64,000 nt of DNA from Ancylobacter tetraedralis (GTDB taxonomy: Bacteria; Pseudomonadota; Alphaproteobacteria; Rhizobiales; Xanthobacteraceae), in assembly GCF_014195655.1 (NCBI RefSeq), contig NZ_JACICD010000004.1:1-64000 (forward strand), read 5' to 3'. This document shows, in pieces, positions 17,058-26,165 of the stretch (position 1 is the first letter of the stretch; each line of letters opens with the position of its first letter). Below the pieces are notes generated by a model, which saw only the letters and a program-made list of their open reading frames with translations, was not told the origin of the DNA and made no database searches. The position numbers and the translations under genes were made by a program.

Positions 17058-18098
17058 ATGAAAGCCGTTGTCTATGAAGCCTTCGGACAGGCCCCGGAAA
17101 TCCGGGTCGTTCCCGATCCTACGCCGGAGCCGCATGGCGTGGTGGTCAAGGTCGAAGCGACGGGCGTCTGCCGCAGCGACTGGCACGGCTGGGTGGGGCA
17201 TGATCCCGACATCCGCCTGCCGCATGTGCCCGGCCATGAACTGGCCGGCACCATCGTCGCGGTGGGGCGCCGCGTCATCCGCTTCCGTGTGGGCGACCGG
17301 GTGACGGTGCCCTTCGTGGCCGGCTGCGGCGCGTGCCCGCAATGCCATGCCGGCCATCAGCAGGTGTGCGACCACCAGTTCCAGCCCGGCTTCACCCATT
17401 GGGGGTCGTTCGCCGAGTATGTCCGGCTCGACCAGGCCGACCTCAATCTGGTGCGTCTGCCGGAAGAGATCGATTTCGTCACCGCCGCCACGCTGGGTTG
17501 CCGGTTCGTCACCTCGTTCCGCGCGGTGGTGGACCAGGGACGCACCACGGCCGGCCAGTGGGTGGCGGTGCATGGCTGCGGCGGTGTCGGCCTGTCGGCG
17601 ATCATGATCGCCGCATCGCTGGGTGCCAATGTCGTGGCGGTGGATATTTCCGACGAGAAGCTGGCGTTCGCCCGCGAGATGGGCGCGCAAGTCGTCATCA
17701 ACGCCGCGCGGGTCGGCGATGTGGCGGCGGCGGTGATGGACGTCACCCAGGGCGGCGCGCATGTCTCGCTCGACGCGCTGGGACACCCGCAGACCTGTTT
17801 CAACTCGGTGGCGAACCTGCGCAAACGCGGGCGACACATCCAGGTCGGCCTGCTGCTCGCCGATCAGGCCGCCCCGCCCATTCCCATGGCGCAGGTGATC
17901 GCCAGGGAACTGGAGATCCTCGGCAGCCACGGCATGCAGGCGCATCGCTATGGCGACATGCTGGCGATGATCCGCGCCGGCACCTTGACGCCGCAGCGCC
18001 TCATCGGCCGGCGGATCACGCTGGAGGAATCGATCGCCGCGCTGACCACGATGGACCGTTTCGACGGCACGGGCGTCACGGTCGTCGACCGCTTCTGA
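17058..18098 (+). CDS. Zinc-dependent alcohol dehydrogenase (MDR family)
   Basis: A 346-residue medium-chain dehydrogenase. Catalytic zinc ligands are in [10 protein letters not shown] and GHELAG. The structural-zinc cysteines are complete in [15 protein letters not shown] (four Cys). The NAD-binding loop is [11 protein letters not shown]. The usual N-terminal GroES-like and C-terminal Rossmann domains are both present. It reads in the same direction as the HpsN-like and SDR genes, and would complete a three-dehydrogenase set for handling both stereoisomers of a polyol-type substrate (inference). It converges on the aminotransferase gene at 18120 with a gap of only 21 bases. Confidence 0.9.
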   Translation: MKAVVYEAFGQAPEIRVVPDPTPEPHGVVVKVEATGVCRSDWHGWVGHDPDIRLPHVPGHELAGTIVAVGRRVIRFRVGDRVTVPFVAGCGACPQCHAGHQQVCDHQFQPGFTHWGSFAEYVRLDQADLNLVRLPEEIDFVTAATLGCRFVTSFRAVVDQGRTTAGQWVAVHGCGGVGLSAIMIAASLGANVVAVDISDEKLAFAREMGAQVVINAARVGDVAAAVMDVTQGGAHVSLDALGHPQTCFNSVANLRKRGRHIQVGLLLADQAAPPIPMAQVIARELEILGSHGMQAHRYGDMLAMIRAGTLTPQRLIGRRITLEESIAALTTMDRFDGTGVTVVDRF

Positions 18099-18119
18099 GC
18101 GCGCGTCCTGCCGCCAGGT

Positions 18120-19208
18120 TCAGGCGCGCGGCGGGAGATCGGAGAGCGCGGCCTCGGTGTCGGCGGGCACCCCGGCCTGGCGCAGCGCCGCCCCCAATGC
18201 CTCGATGCCGCGCGCGACGGCTATCGGCGTGGCGCGCGGGCCGGTGTGGTTGAGGCGGATCAGATGCTCCGTGCCGGGGCCGATGCAGGCGGTGATCTCC
18301 ACTTCGGCGGGGAGGGCGGCGAGCAGCGCGGCCCGATCGAGGCCCTCGGGCAGCACCGCCGCGGTGACGAGGTTCGAGGGCGCGCCGTGCGCGGGCCAAA
18401 GCGCCAGCCCGAGCCGTTCCAAGGCCCGGCGGGTCGCCGCCGCCGCAACAGCGTGGCGCTCGATGACCGCCGTCAGCCCCTCGCGCTCGATCCGGTCCAG
18501 CGCGGCGGCGAATGCGTGCCATTCCAGCGGCGCGGGCATGCCGGGCAGCGGCCCGCGTCCGGTGTCCAGCCAGCCCTGCTTGAGATCGATGAGCGAGAGG
18601 ATCGAGCCGGTGGGCGCCTCCGGCCGCTCGGCCAGCGCCCAGGCGCGCGGGGTGAGCGATATCGCGGAGAGGCCGGCCGGTCCGCCCAGCGCCTTTTGCG
18701 GGCCGATGACGGCGACGTCGATGCCGAGCGCATCGATATCGAGCGCATGGCCGCCGGCGGAGGCCACCGCGTCCACCACCGTGACGATATCGCGCGCGCG
18801 GGCGAGCGCGAGGATGTCCGGCAACGGGTTGAGGATGCCGCTGGCCGATTCCGCGTGGACCAGCGAGAGCAGCGCGGTTTGCGGGTGGCGGTCAAGCGCG
18901 CCGGCGACGGCTTCCGCCTTGATCGGCTCGCCCGGTTCGGCGGTGAGGTCCACCACTTCGGCGCCGGCCCGGCGCAGCCAGCCGCCGACCATCCCGCCAT
19001 AGGGGCTGGTGATGATGTTGAGCACGGGCAGGCCCGGTCGGGCGAGGCTCGCCGCCACCGCCTCCAGCGCCACCACGGCTTCGGCCTGCACGAACACGAT
19101 ATCGGCCTTGGTGCCGAGCAGGCTGGCCAGCCGATCGGCGATCCGGGCATAGCCGTGCGGCGGGAAAGGGGGCGGATCGAGCAGCAGCGACCAGTCGGGC
19201 GGGGTCAT
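18120..19208 (-). CDS. Class V pyridoxal-phosphate aminotransferase
   Basis: A 362-residue fold-type I PLP enzyme of the alanine-glyoxylate/serine-glyoxylate aminotransferase branch. The PLP-binding Lys is in VIGPQKALGGPAG, the cofactor Asp region is VVDAVASAGGHALDID, and the phosphate-binding side is around SPYGGMVGGW. It has no signal peptide and acts in the cytoplasm. Its ATG overlaps the stop of the adjacent ABC ATPase by 4 bases, so it is the last gene of the peptide-type importer operon. It therefore probably transaminates the imported amino compound or its breakdown product. Confidence 0.85.
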   Translation of the reverse strand: MTPPDWSLLLDPPPFPPHGYARIADRLASLLGTKADIVFVQAEAVVALEAVAASLARPGLPVLNIITSPYGGMVGGWLRRAGAEVVDLTAEPGEPIKAEAVAGALDRHPQTALLSLVHAESASGILNPLPDILALARARDIVTVVDAVASAGGHALDIDALGIDVAVIGPQKALGGPAGLSAISLTPRAWALAERPEAPTGSILSLIDLKQGWLDTGRGPLPGMPAPLEWHAFAAALDRIEREGLTAVIERHAVAAAATRRALERLGLALWPAHGAPSNLVTAAVLPEGLDRAALLAALPAEVEITACIGPGTEHLIRLNHTGPRATPIAVARGIEALGAALRQAGVPADTEAALSDLPPRA

Positions 19209-19990
19209 CCTTGTTTCTCCCTGACGAGATGGGGCACGGCGGCAATGAGCGCGCGCGCCGCCGCGCTCTCGGGCGCGCGCACGATGCGTGCCGCCGGGCC
19301 GCTCTCCACGATCCGCCCGGCTTCCATCACCGCGATACGGTGGGACACGGCGCGGACGGCGGCCAGATCATGCGAGATGAAGATGTAGGCGAGGCCGCTC
19401 GCGCGTTGCAGCTCGACCAGCAGTTCGAGGATATGCGCGCGCACCGCCACGTCGAGCGCCGAGACGGCCTCGTCCAGCACGATGAGGTCCGGCTTCAGCG
19501 CCAGCGCGCGCGCGATGGCAACGCGCTGGCGCTGGCCGCCGGACAGATCGAGGATCGAACGGCCGGCATGCTCTGGCGCAAGGCCGACGCGCGTGAGCAA
19601 ACGCGCCACTTCCTCGCGCCAGGCGGCGCGCGGGGCGAGGGCGTGGATGCGCAACGGATCGGTCAGCACGCTGCCGACCGTCGCGCGCGGGTTGAAGGCG
19701 GCGAGCGGGTCCTGGAACACCATCTGCAGATGCCGGCGCGCGGCGCGCAGCGGTGCGCCGTTCAGCCCCAGCCAGTCCTGCCCGCGAAAGCGGATGCTGC
19801 CGCCCTCGGGCGCGATGAGGTGCACCAGTACCCGGGCGAGGGTCGACTTGCCGTAGCCGGAGGCGCCGACCAGGCCCAGCGTCTCGCCGGGGGCGAGGCT
19901 GAGCGACACGTCGTCCAGCGCGACGACGCGCCGTCCCCCGCTGTGGAACGACTTGGTGAGGCCCACGACCTCCAGCAGTGGCGCGGTCAT
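19205..19990 (-). CDS. Dipeptide/oligopeptide-type ABC transporter ATP-binding protein (DppF-like)
   Basis: A 261-residue ATPase. Walker A reads GASGYGKST (Tyr where Ser is usual; the catalytic GKST is intact), the signature is LSGGQRQRVAIARAL and Walker B is LIVLDEAVSALDV, followed by the switch His in FISHDLAAVR. It is the shorter, DppF-like partner; most DppF proteins run to about 320 aa with a C-terminal oligopeptide-transporter extension, which is short here. The start ATG at 19990 overlaps the preceding ATPase stop by 4 bases. Five genes, from the binding protein to this one, form the importer. Confidence 0.9.
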   Translation of the reverse strand: MTAPLLEVVGLTKSFHSGGRRVVALDDVSLSLAPGETLGLVGASGYGKSTLARVLVHLIAPEGGSIRFRGQDWLGLNGAPLRAARRHLQMVFQDPLAAFNPRATVGSVLTDPLRIHALAPRAAWREEVARLLTRVGLAPEHAGRSILDLSGGQRQRVAIARALALKPDLIVLDEAVSALDVAVRAHILELLVELQRASGLAYIFISHDLAAVRAVSHRIAVMEAGRIVESGPAARIVRAPESAAARALIAAVPHLVREKQG

Positions 19991-20790
19991 GGCGCCGCCT
20001 CGCCGATGAGCGGTGGGGTGTCGAGGTCGATATGCGCGTCGAGCAGCCGTCTCGCCTCGGCGCTGATCGGCCGCTGCAGAATGTCCCCAGCCCGCCCGGC
20101 CTCGACCAGCCGTCCCGCACCCATCACCGCGATGCGATCGGCCAGTTGGGCGGCGAGCGCCATGTCGTGGGTGACGAAGATCAGCGTCATGCCTCGGTCG
20201 CGCGTCAGCGCATCGAGCAGCGCGACGATGGCCGCCTGCACCGTGGTGTCGAGCGCGGAGGTCACCTCGTCGGCGATGAGAATGGCGGGTCCGGCAGCGA
20301 TGGCGGCGGCGATGGCGACACGCTGGCGCTGGCCGCCCGAGAGCTGGTGCGGATAGGCGGCGAGCAGCCGGCCGGGGTCCGGCAACTGCACCTGCGCCAG
20401 CAGGTCGGCGGCGTGGGCGCGCGCCGCGCGCGCGCTCAGGCCCAGATGGCGGCGGGCGCCCTCGGTCACCTGCTCGCCGATGGTGAGCACCGGGTTGAGA
20501 CTCTGGCCCGGATCCTGGAACACATAGCCCAGATCCCGGCCGGGGTGGGGGCGCCGGCCCGATGCCGGCCAGTCGAGCGTGCCGGTGAGCGCGGCGCCCG
20601 CCGGCAGCAGCCCGGCAATGGCGCGCGCCAGCGTCGATTTGCCCGAGCCGCTCTCGCCGATAATGGCGAGTCGCTCGCCGGCGGCGATGTCGAAATCGAT
20701 CGGGCCGAGCGCCGGCTGCGCGCTGCCGGCATAGCGCACGCCGAGGCCGCGCAGCCGGCAGAGCGAGGCATCGGCGCGGGGTGGAATCAC
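19987..20790 (-). CDS. Dipeptide/oligopeptide-type ABC transporter ATP-binding protein (DppD-like)
   Basis: A 267-residue ATPase paired with the one that follows. Walker A is GESGSGKST, the signature is LSGGQRQRVAIAAAI and Walker B is ILIADEVTSALDT with the switch region FVTHDMALAAQ. The start is taken as GTG at 20790, because this gives GTGA overlap with the permease stop (20787-20789) and fits the tight coupling throughout the operon. The N-terminus then reads VIPPRADASLCRLRGLGV. Confidence 0.88.
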   Translation of the reverse strand: MIPPRADASLCRLRGLGVRYAGSAQPALGPIDFDIAAGERLAIIGESGSGKSTLARAIAGLLPAGAALTGTLDWPASGRRPHPGRDLGYVFQDPGQSLNPVLTIGEQVTEGARRHLGLSARAARAHAADLLAQVQLPDPGRLLAAYPHQLSGGQRQRVAIAAAIAAGPAILIADEVTSALDTTVQAAIVALLDALTRDRGMTLIFVTHDMALAAQLADRIAVMGAGRLVEAGRAGDILQRPISAEARRLLDAHIDLDTPPLIGEAAP

Positions 20791-21620
20791 GGCGTCGTCC
20801 TCCCGCGCCTTTCCAGCGCATCGCCGATGCCTTCGCTGACGAGATAGATGCCGAGCACGGTGATGACCAGCGCCAGCCCCGGCAGAAGCGAGAGCGCGGG
20901 CGCGGTGCGCAGCAGGTTGCGCCCCTCGGCGATCATCGTGCCCCAGGTGACGATGTTGGGATCGCCGAGCCCGAGGAAGGACAAAGCGGCCTCGATCAGC
21001 ACCGCCGCCGCCACGATCAGCGCGGCAATGGCGAGCGCGGGCGTCAGCGCATTGGGCAGGATCTCCCGGAAGGCGATCTCCGCCGGATGCATGCCGATCA
21101 CCCGGGCCGCCGCCACGAAGTCGCGTTCGCGCAGCGACAGCACCTGTGCCCGCACCAGCCGCGCCGGCTCGGTCCAGGCGCCGAGCGCGATGGCGATCAC
21201 CACCGTGCCGATGGAGGGGCCGAGCGTGGAGACGAAGGCGAGCGCCAGGAGGAAGCGCGGCACCACCTGGAAGGCATCGGTGACGCGCATCAGCGCCTCG
21301 TCCACCAGCCCGCCGGCAAAGCCCGCCACCGTTCCCACCACCGAGCCGATCGCCAGCGCCGCGACCATCGCCGCCAGCCCGACGGCGAGCGAGGCGCGCG
21401 CGCCATGGATCAGCCCGGCGAGCATATCGCGCCCCAGCCGGTCGGTGCCGAGCGGCAGCCGCGCGTCGGTGAAGGGCGGCAGAAGCGCCGGGCCAGCAAT
21501 GGCGAGCGGGTCGCGCGGGGCCAGCCATGGCGCGGCGATGGCGCCGAGCGCGATGGTCGCAATGATGAGGAGGCCGGCCATGCCGGCGCCCGAGCGCAGG
21601 TAGCGGCGCAGAAAGGCCAT
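20787..21620 (-). CDS. Dipeptide/oligopeptide-type ABC transporter permease (DppC-like)
   Basis: A 277-residue inner-membrane channel subunit of the BPD_transp_1 family. It has an N-terminal hydrophobic helix (GLLIIATIALGAIAAPWLA), the DppC hallmark PLGTDRLGRDMLAGLIHGAR, and the cytoplasmic EAA loop EIAFREILPNALTPALAIAA, which contacts the ATPases. About six transmembrane segments are visible. The start overlaps the DppB-like stop and the end overlaps the DppD-like start. Confidence 0.92.
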   Translation of the reverse strand: MAFLRRYLRSGAGMAGLLIIATIALGAIAAPWLAPRDPLAIAGPALLPPFTDARLPLGTDRLGRDMLAGLIHGARASLAVGLAAMVAALAIGSVVGTVAGFAGGLVDEALMRVTDAFQVVPRFLLALAFVSTLGPSIGTVVIAIALGAWTEPARLVRAQVLSLRERDFVAAARVIGMHPAEIAFREILPNALTPALAIAALIVAAAVLIEAALSFLGLGDPNIVTWGTMIAEGRNLLRTAPALSLLPGLALVITVLGIYLVSEGIGDALERRGRTTP

Positions 21621-22606
21621 CAGCTCGCGTGCCCCGCGCCGATGCGCGGGTCGAGCCACGCATAGAGAAGATCGACGGCGAGGTTGATGGCGATCACCAT
21701 CACCGCGCTCACCAGGATGATGCCGGCCAAGAGCGGCCCGTCGCGCCCGGCCACCGCTTCGCTGGCCAGCCGCCCGAAGCCGGGAATGGCGAAGACGCTC
21801 TCGATGACGACGGACCCGCCCAGCATGGCGGCAGCCTGAAGGCCGAGCATGGTAACGAGCGGCAGCAGCGCGTTGCGCGCCACGTGCCGCCACACGATGC
21901 GTCGCCGCGACAGCCCCTTGGCCTGCGCGAAGGTCACAAAATCCAGCCGCCAGACCTCCGCCATGGCCGAGCGCATGACGCGCAGGAACAGCGCGAGATA
22001 GATGAAGCCGAGCGCCGCCACCGGCAGCACGAGATGACGGGCGATGTCGGCCGCCCGCGCCAGCCCGGTCTTGCCGGAGGCGATGGTCTCGATGCCGGAG
22101 CCCGGCAGCCAGCGCAGGTCCACCGCGAAGAACAGCACCAGCACCAGCCCGAGCCAGAAGCCCGGTATGGCATAAAGCGCGAGCGAGCCCACCGAGAGCA
22201 GCCGGTCGGTGAGGCTGCCGGGCCGCGCCCCGGCCGCCACGCCGAGCAGCGAGCCGAGCCCGAAGGACAGCGCCAGCGCCGCGCCCATCAGCATGAGCGT
22301 GTTCGGCAGGCGCTCGGCGATCAGCGCGCCGACCGGCCGGTCGAAGGCCAACGACCAGCCGAGATCGAGATGGGCCAGCGCGGCGAGATAGATCCACAGC
22401 CGGGCGAGAACGGATTGGTCGAGGCCGTAATGTTGGCGCATCTGCGCGACGAGGTTCGCATCGCCGCCGCCGCTGGAAACGAGATAGGCATCGACCGCGT
22501 CGCCCGAGGCCAGTTCCAGCAGCAGGAAGGTGGCGAGCACAAGGATCAGCAGCACCGGGACGGCCGCCAGCGCGCGTCGGCGCACGAGAACCCAACTGCG
22601 TGTCAC
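21620..22606 (-). CDS. Dipeptide/oligopeptide-type ABC transporter permease (DppB-like)
   Basis: A 328-residue inner-membrane channel subunit. The N-terminal helix VLLILVLATFLLLELASGDA precedes a periplasmic segment with HYGLDQSVLARLW and LDLGWSLAFDRPV, both typical of DppB-type permeases. The coupling loop is IVWRHVARNALLPLVTMLG. About six transmembrane segments are present. It lies 52 bases after the binding-protein gene and overlaps the next permease. Confidence 0.92.
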   Translation of the reverse strand: MTRSWVLVRRRALAAVPVLLILVLATFLLLELASGDAVDAYLVSSGGGDANLVAQMRQHYGLDQSVLARLWIYLAALAHLDLGWSLAFDRPVGALIAERLPNTLMLMGAALALSFGLGSLLGVAAGARPGSLTDRLLSVGSLALYAIPGFWLGLVLVLFFAVDLRWLPGSGIETIASGKTGLARAADIARHLVLPVAALGFIYLALFLRVMRSAMAEVWRLDFVTFAQAKGLSRRRIVWRHVARNALLPLVTMLGLQAAAMLGGSVVIESVFAIPGFGRLASEAVAGRDGPLLAGIILVSAVMVIAINLAVDLLYAWLDPRIGAGHAS

Positions 22607-22658
22607 CCCGACGCCCCGTCTGCCGCCGCGCCCGCCTGTCCGCCTGTCTGCCCGTGCC

Positions 22659-24260
22659 TCACCCCTTCAGCGCCGTGTCCGACCAGTTGGAAACGGCCCA
22701 GCGCGGGTTGCTGGCGACATTCTCCACCGTGTCGCGTGCCACCGTGATGAAGCCCCACTCGGCGACGTTGATCAATGGCAGGTCGGCCGCCACCAGCTTC
22801 TGGAAGGTCTTGTAGAGCTGGGTGCGGGCGCCGGTATCCACCGTGCGCGCCGCCTGGGCGATCACCGCGTCGATCTCGGCGCTCACAAAGCCGCCCTGGT
22901 TGGAGAAGGGCACGCCGGCCGGCAGGCCCGACTTGACCAGGATGGTGGTGGAGATGGCGGGATCGCCGCGGAACACCGGCGGCGCCACCGCGAGGTCGAA
23001 GGCGTGGTCGGTGTAGACCGCCTTGATATGGGCGGCGGCGTCATTGTTGACGAGCTGCGCGTCGATGCCGATGGCGGCCAGCGCCTGCTTGAGATAATCG
23101 CCGAACTGCCGCGTCTCGTTGAAATAGGGTGCCGGCAGCAGCTTCAGCGAAAAGCGCACGCCATTGGCGCCGCGCGCATAGCCGGCTTCGTCCAGCAGGG
23201 CGTTGGCGCGTGCGACATCGAACGGATAGGTCTCGACATCGGCCGTGTAGAACTCGCTGGCATTCTTCGGCACCGGCCCGGTCGAGGCGGTGGCGTAGCC
23301 GAGGAAGATGGTGTCGACGACATATGTGCGGTCGATCGCGTGGGCGATGGCCTGGCGCACCTTGAGGTCGGCCAGTTCCTTGCGCCGGTGGTTGATCTCG
23401 ACCACGAGCTGGTAGGTCAGCCCCTCATAGCCCTCAGGGATCACCTTGATGCCCGGCACCTTGGCGATGCGGGCGAGATCGGCCAGCGGCACGGCGGAGA
23501 AGGCGGCGAGCTGGATCTCGTCCGCCTCCAGCGCGGCGCCCGCGCCCGCCCGGTCGGGCAGCACGCGGAACACGATCTCCTCCAGCGCCGGCTTGCCGGT
23601 GTCCCAATAGGCGTCGTTGCGGGTGAGCCGGTAATACTGGCCGGGCTTGTATTCGGCGAACTTGTAGGGACCGGTGCCGACCAGCTGCACATTGGCCGGG
23701 TTGGTGGCGATGTCGGTGCCCTCATAGAGGTGCCTGGGCAACACGGCGGTTACCGCCGGCAGCGCGTTGCGGATCAGCTGGATGGGCGTTGGCTGGCTGA
23801 AGCGGAACACGGCGGTGAGCGGGTCCGGCGTGTCCACCGCCGTCAGGTCGGCGAAGATGGTACGGCCGAGATTCTGCAGCGGCTTCCATACCTGAAGCGC
23901 GGAGAAGGCGACGTCGGCCGAGGTGAAGGGCTTGCCGTCATGCCAGGTGACGCCGGGGCGCAAATGGAAGGTGACGGAAAGCCCGTCGCTCGATCCTTCC
24001 CAGGAGAGCGCCAGACGCGGCGCCAGACCGTTCTCGCCGGTATAGGAGGCTTCCGCCAGCGGCTCGATCACCTTGCTGGCCACGAAGAACACGCCGTTCG
24101 AGGCGACGATGGCGGGGTTGAGGTTCTTCGGCTCGGAATCGGCGGCGACGACCAGCCGGCCGCCTCCCGCCGCGTGAGCCCGCAGGCCGAGTGCGGCCAG
24201 ACCCGCCAGCGCGGCGGTGCCTTGCAGAAGGAGGCGGCGTGAAACGGTCAAAACAGCCAT
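22659..24260 (-). CDS. Periplasmic peptide/opine/nickel-type solute-binding protein (SBP family 5)
   Basis: A 533-residue binding protein that delivers substrate to the adjacent importer. The N-terminus, VSRRLLLQGTAALAGLAALG, carries a twin-arginine motif (SRRLLLQ) and an Ala-X-Ala cleavage region (LRAHAAG), so it is probably exported folded by the Tat route. Family 5 motifs include the WHDGKPFTSADVAFS region and LNPAIVASNGVFF. It is the first gene of the importer operon. The neighbouring sulfatase and aminotransferase suggest that the substrate may be a modified amino compound rather than a plain peptide (inference). Confidence 0.9.
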   Translation of the reverse strand: MAVLTVSRRLLLQGTAALAGLAALGLRAHAAGGGRLVVAADSEPKNLNPAIVASNGVFFVASKVIEPLAEASYTGENGLAPRLALSWEGSSDGLSVTFHLRPGVTWHDGKPFTSADVAFSALQVWKPLQNLGRTIFADLTAVDTPDPLTAVFRFSQPTPIQLIRNALPAVTAVLPRHLYEGTDIATNPANVQLVGTGPYKFAEYKPGQYYRLTRNDAYWDTGKPALEEIVFRVLPDRAGAGAALEADEIQLAAFSAVPLADLARIAKVPGIKVIPEGYEGLTYQLVVEINHRRKELADLKVRQAIAHAIDRTYVVDTIFLGYATASTGPVPKNASEFYTADVETYPFDVARANALLDEAGYARGANGVRFSLKLLPAPYFNETRQFGDYLKQALAAIGIDAQLVNNDAAAHIKAVYTDHAFDLAVAPPVFRGDPAISTTILVKSGLPAGVPFSNQGGFVSAEIDAVIAQAARTVDTGARTQLYKTFQKLVAADLPLINVAEWGFITVARDTVENVASNPRWAVSNWSDTALKG

Positions 24261-24482
24261 GACGTGCTCGGATGCGGTCGCTCGTGACAGACGCGCCGAC
24301 GATCCGTCCCCTGGTCAGATGTCGTATGGACCAAGATGAGACACCGAAGTCGCGTCACTTTCAATAGGATTTATACTATTTTTGTAGGTTTTCGCTGCGC
24401 GAGCGCAGAAATGGCGCAAGCATTCATGACGCTGGGTAAGATGCCGGCGTCGGTCGTCGCCCCGCCGCCCGATGCCGCTGTG

Positions 24483-26006
24483 TTACTCCCCGCGGGGATA
24501 GCGGCGGTCGTCTTCCAGATTGTTGAGATCGAGGTGGTTGCGCATGTACTGCTCGGAGGCCTTCTGCAGTGGCTGGAAATCCCAGGGGTAATAGGCGCCG
24601 TTGCGCAGGGCGGGGTAGACCACGTGTCGACGCGCCTGGCTGGCGCGCACCTCGGCGTCGAAGCGGGCGAGGTCCCATTTCTCCGCCGCGAGCGCCTTCA
24701 GCCGGGCCTCGACCTCGGCAAGCGCAGGATCGCCGGCGCGGTTGACGCGCTCCAGCGGGTCGGCCTCGAGATCGAACAGCAGGGCGGGATCGGAGGCGCT
24801 GACGGCGTATTTCCACGCCCCGTCGCGCAGCGCGACCAGCGGCTCGCGCGAGCCTTCGGCCGCATATTCCATATAGACCGGCCCCCGCGTGCCACCACTG
24901 GCAAGCGAGACGACCGACTCGCCGTCGGTCCACGGGCGGATCTCGGCGAGGTCGATGCCGGCCAGTTCGGCGAGGGTGGGGGTGAGGTCGAGCGTCGAGA
25001 CCGGCGTGTCGATGCGGCCGGTGGAAAGGCCCGGCGCGGATATCATGAAGGGCACGCGGGCCGAGCCCTCGAAGAAGCTCATCTTGAACCACATGCCGCG
25101 CTCGCCCAGCATGTCGCCATGGTCGGAGAGGAAGACGACGATGGTGTCGTCGGCCAGCCGCAGCCGCTCCAGCAGGGCGAGAAGGCTTCCGATCTTCTCG
25201 TCGAGATAGGAGATATTGGCGAAATAGGCCTGCCGCGAGCGCCGCACCTGATCGCGGGTGATCGCGTAGTCGGCCGCGTTGCACGCCTCGAGCAGGCGCA
25301 CCGAATGCGGATCGAGCTCGCGTGCGAGAATTGCCGGCACGGCGGGATCAAGCTCGGGCGCGCCGTCATAGAGATCGAAGAAGCGGCGGCGCGCGACATA
25401 GGGGTCGTGCGGGTGGGTGAAGCTGACGGTGAGCGCCCACGGTCGCGGATTTGGCTCGCGCGCGATGTCATAGAGCTTGCGCTCGGCCTGGAAGGCGACC
25501 TCGTCGTCATAGTCGAGCTGGTTGGTGATCTCGGCGACGCCCGCGCCGGTGACGGAGCCGAGATTGTGGTACCACCAGTCGATGCGCTCGCCCGGCTTGC
25601 GATAATCCGGCGTCCAGCCGAAATCGGCGGGGTAGATATCCGTGGTCAGGCGCTGCTCGAAGCCGTGCAACTGGTCGGGGCCGACGAAGTGCATCTTGCC
25701 CGACAGGCAGGTGGCATAGCCGGCGCGGCGCAGATGATGGGCGAAGGTCGGGATGTCGGAGGCGAACTCGGCGGCATTGTCATAGACGCGGGTGCGCGAG
25801 GGCAATTGCCCGCTCATGATCGAGGCGCGCGCCGGGGCGCAGAGCGGGCTCGGCGTATAGGCCTGCGCGAAGCGGGCCGAGCGCGCGGCCAGCGCCTTCA
25901 GATGCGGCGCCTTGAGGAAATCGGCCGGCCCATCCGGGAAGAATGTTCCGTTCAGCTGGTCGACGACGAAGATCAGGATGTTGGGACGTGTCGTCGATGG
26001 TGACAT
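24483..26006 (-). CDS. Sulfatase, choline-sulfatase-like
   Basis: A 507-residue type I sulfatase that hydrolyses sulfate esters. The formylglycine-forming motif is CAPARASIMSG (C-x-P-x-R), near residue 55. The N-terminal metal site is NILIFVVDQLNG, and the C-terminal half has FLSDHGDMLGERGMWFKMSFFEG (metal Asp/His and Lys). The strings GKMHFVGPDQLHGFE and YMEYAAEGS, as well as the cytoplasmic (signal-less) start, fit the BetC choline-sulfatase group. No betA, betB or betI gene is in the window. The start is ATG 26006, supported by AGG nine bases upstream. It lies 222 bases upstream of the SBP5 gene in the same direction, so the importer may bring in its sulfated substrate. Confidence 0.82.
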   Translation of the reverse strand: MSPSTTRPNILIFVVDQLNGTFFPDGPADFLKAPHLKALAARSARFAQAYTPSPLCAPARASIMSGQLPSRTRVYDNAAEFASDIPTFAHHLRRAGYATCLSGKMHFVGPDQLHGFEQRLTTDIYPADFGWTPDYRKPGERIDWWYHNLGSVTGAGVAEITNQLDYDDEVAFQAERKLYDIAREPNPRPWALTVSFTHPHDPYVARRRFFDLYDGAPELDPAVPAILARELDPHSVRLLEACNAADYAITRDQVRRSRQAYFANISYLDEKIGSLLALLERLRLADDTIVVFLSDHGDMLGERGMWFKMSFFEGSARVPFMISAPGLSTGRIDTPVSTLDLTPTLAELAGIDLAEIRPWTDGESVVSLASGGTRGPVYMEYAAEGSREPLVALRDGAWKYAVSASDPALLFDLEADPLERVNRAGDPALAEVEARLKALAAEKWDLARFDAEVRASQARRHVVYPALRNGAYYPWDFQPLQKASEQYMRNHLDLNNLEDDRRYPRGE

Positions 26007-26098
26007 GGAACGTAACCTGGAACGCCTGTGCCGGAAATGCGGCCGACGTCGGCAGGGCGGGCGACGGCGGCGGAAGGATGCCCATCGTACAGTCATCC

Positions 26099-26137
26099 CC
26101 CGCCGGGGAAAGGTGAATGTCCGCCTTCCCCGGCGGG
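26099..26137. terminator. Hairpin with T-run between dhaL and the sulfatase gene
   Basis: A perfect 12-bp stem (CCCGCCGGGGAA / TTCCCCGGCGGG) with a 15-base loop, followed on the plus strand by TTTT. It lies just downstream of the dhaL stop (minus strand) and separates the two minus-strand units. The T-run orientation would favour plus-strand termination, but the stem itself is symmetrical. The core GCCGGGGAA stem recurs at 30572-30600. Confidence 0.6.
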
Positions 26138-26165
26138 TTTTGCGCGACCTGATGATCGCGCGCCG

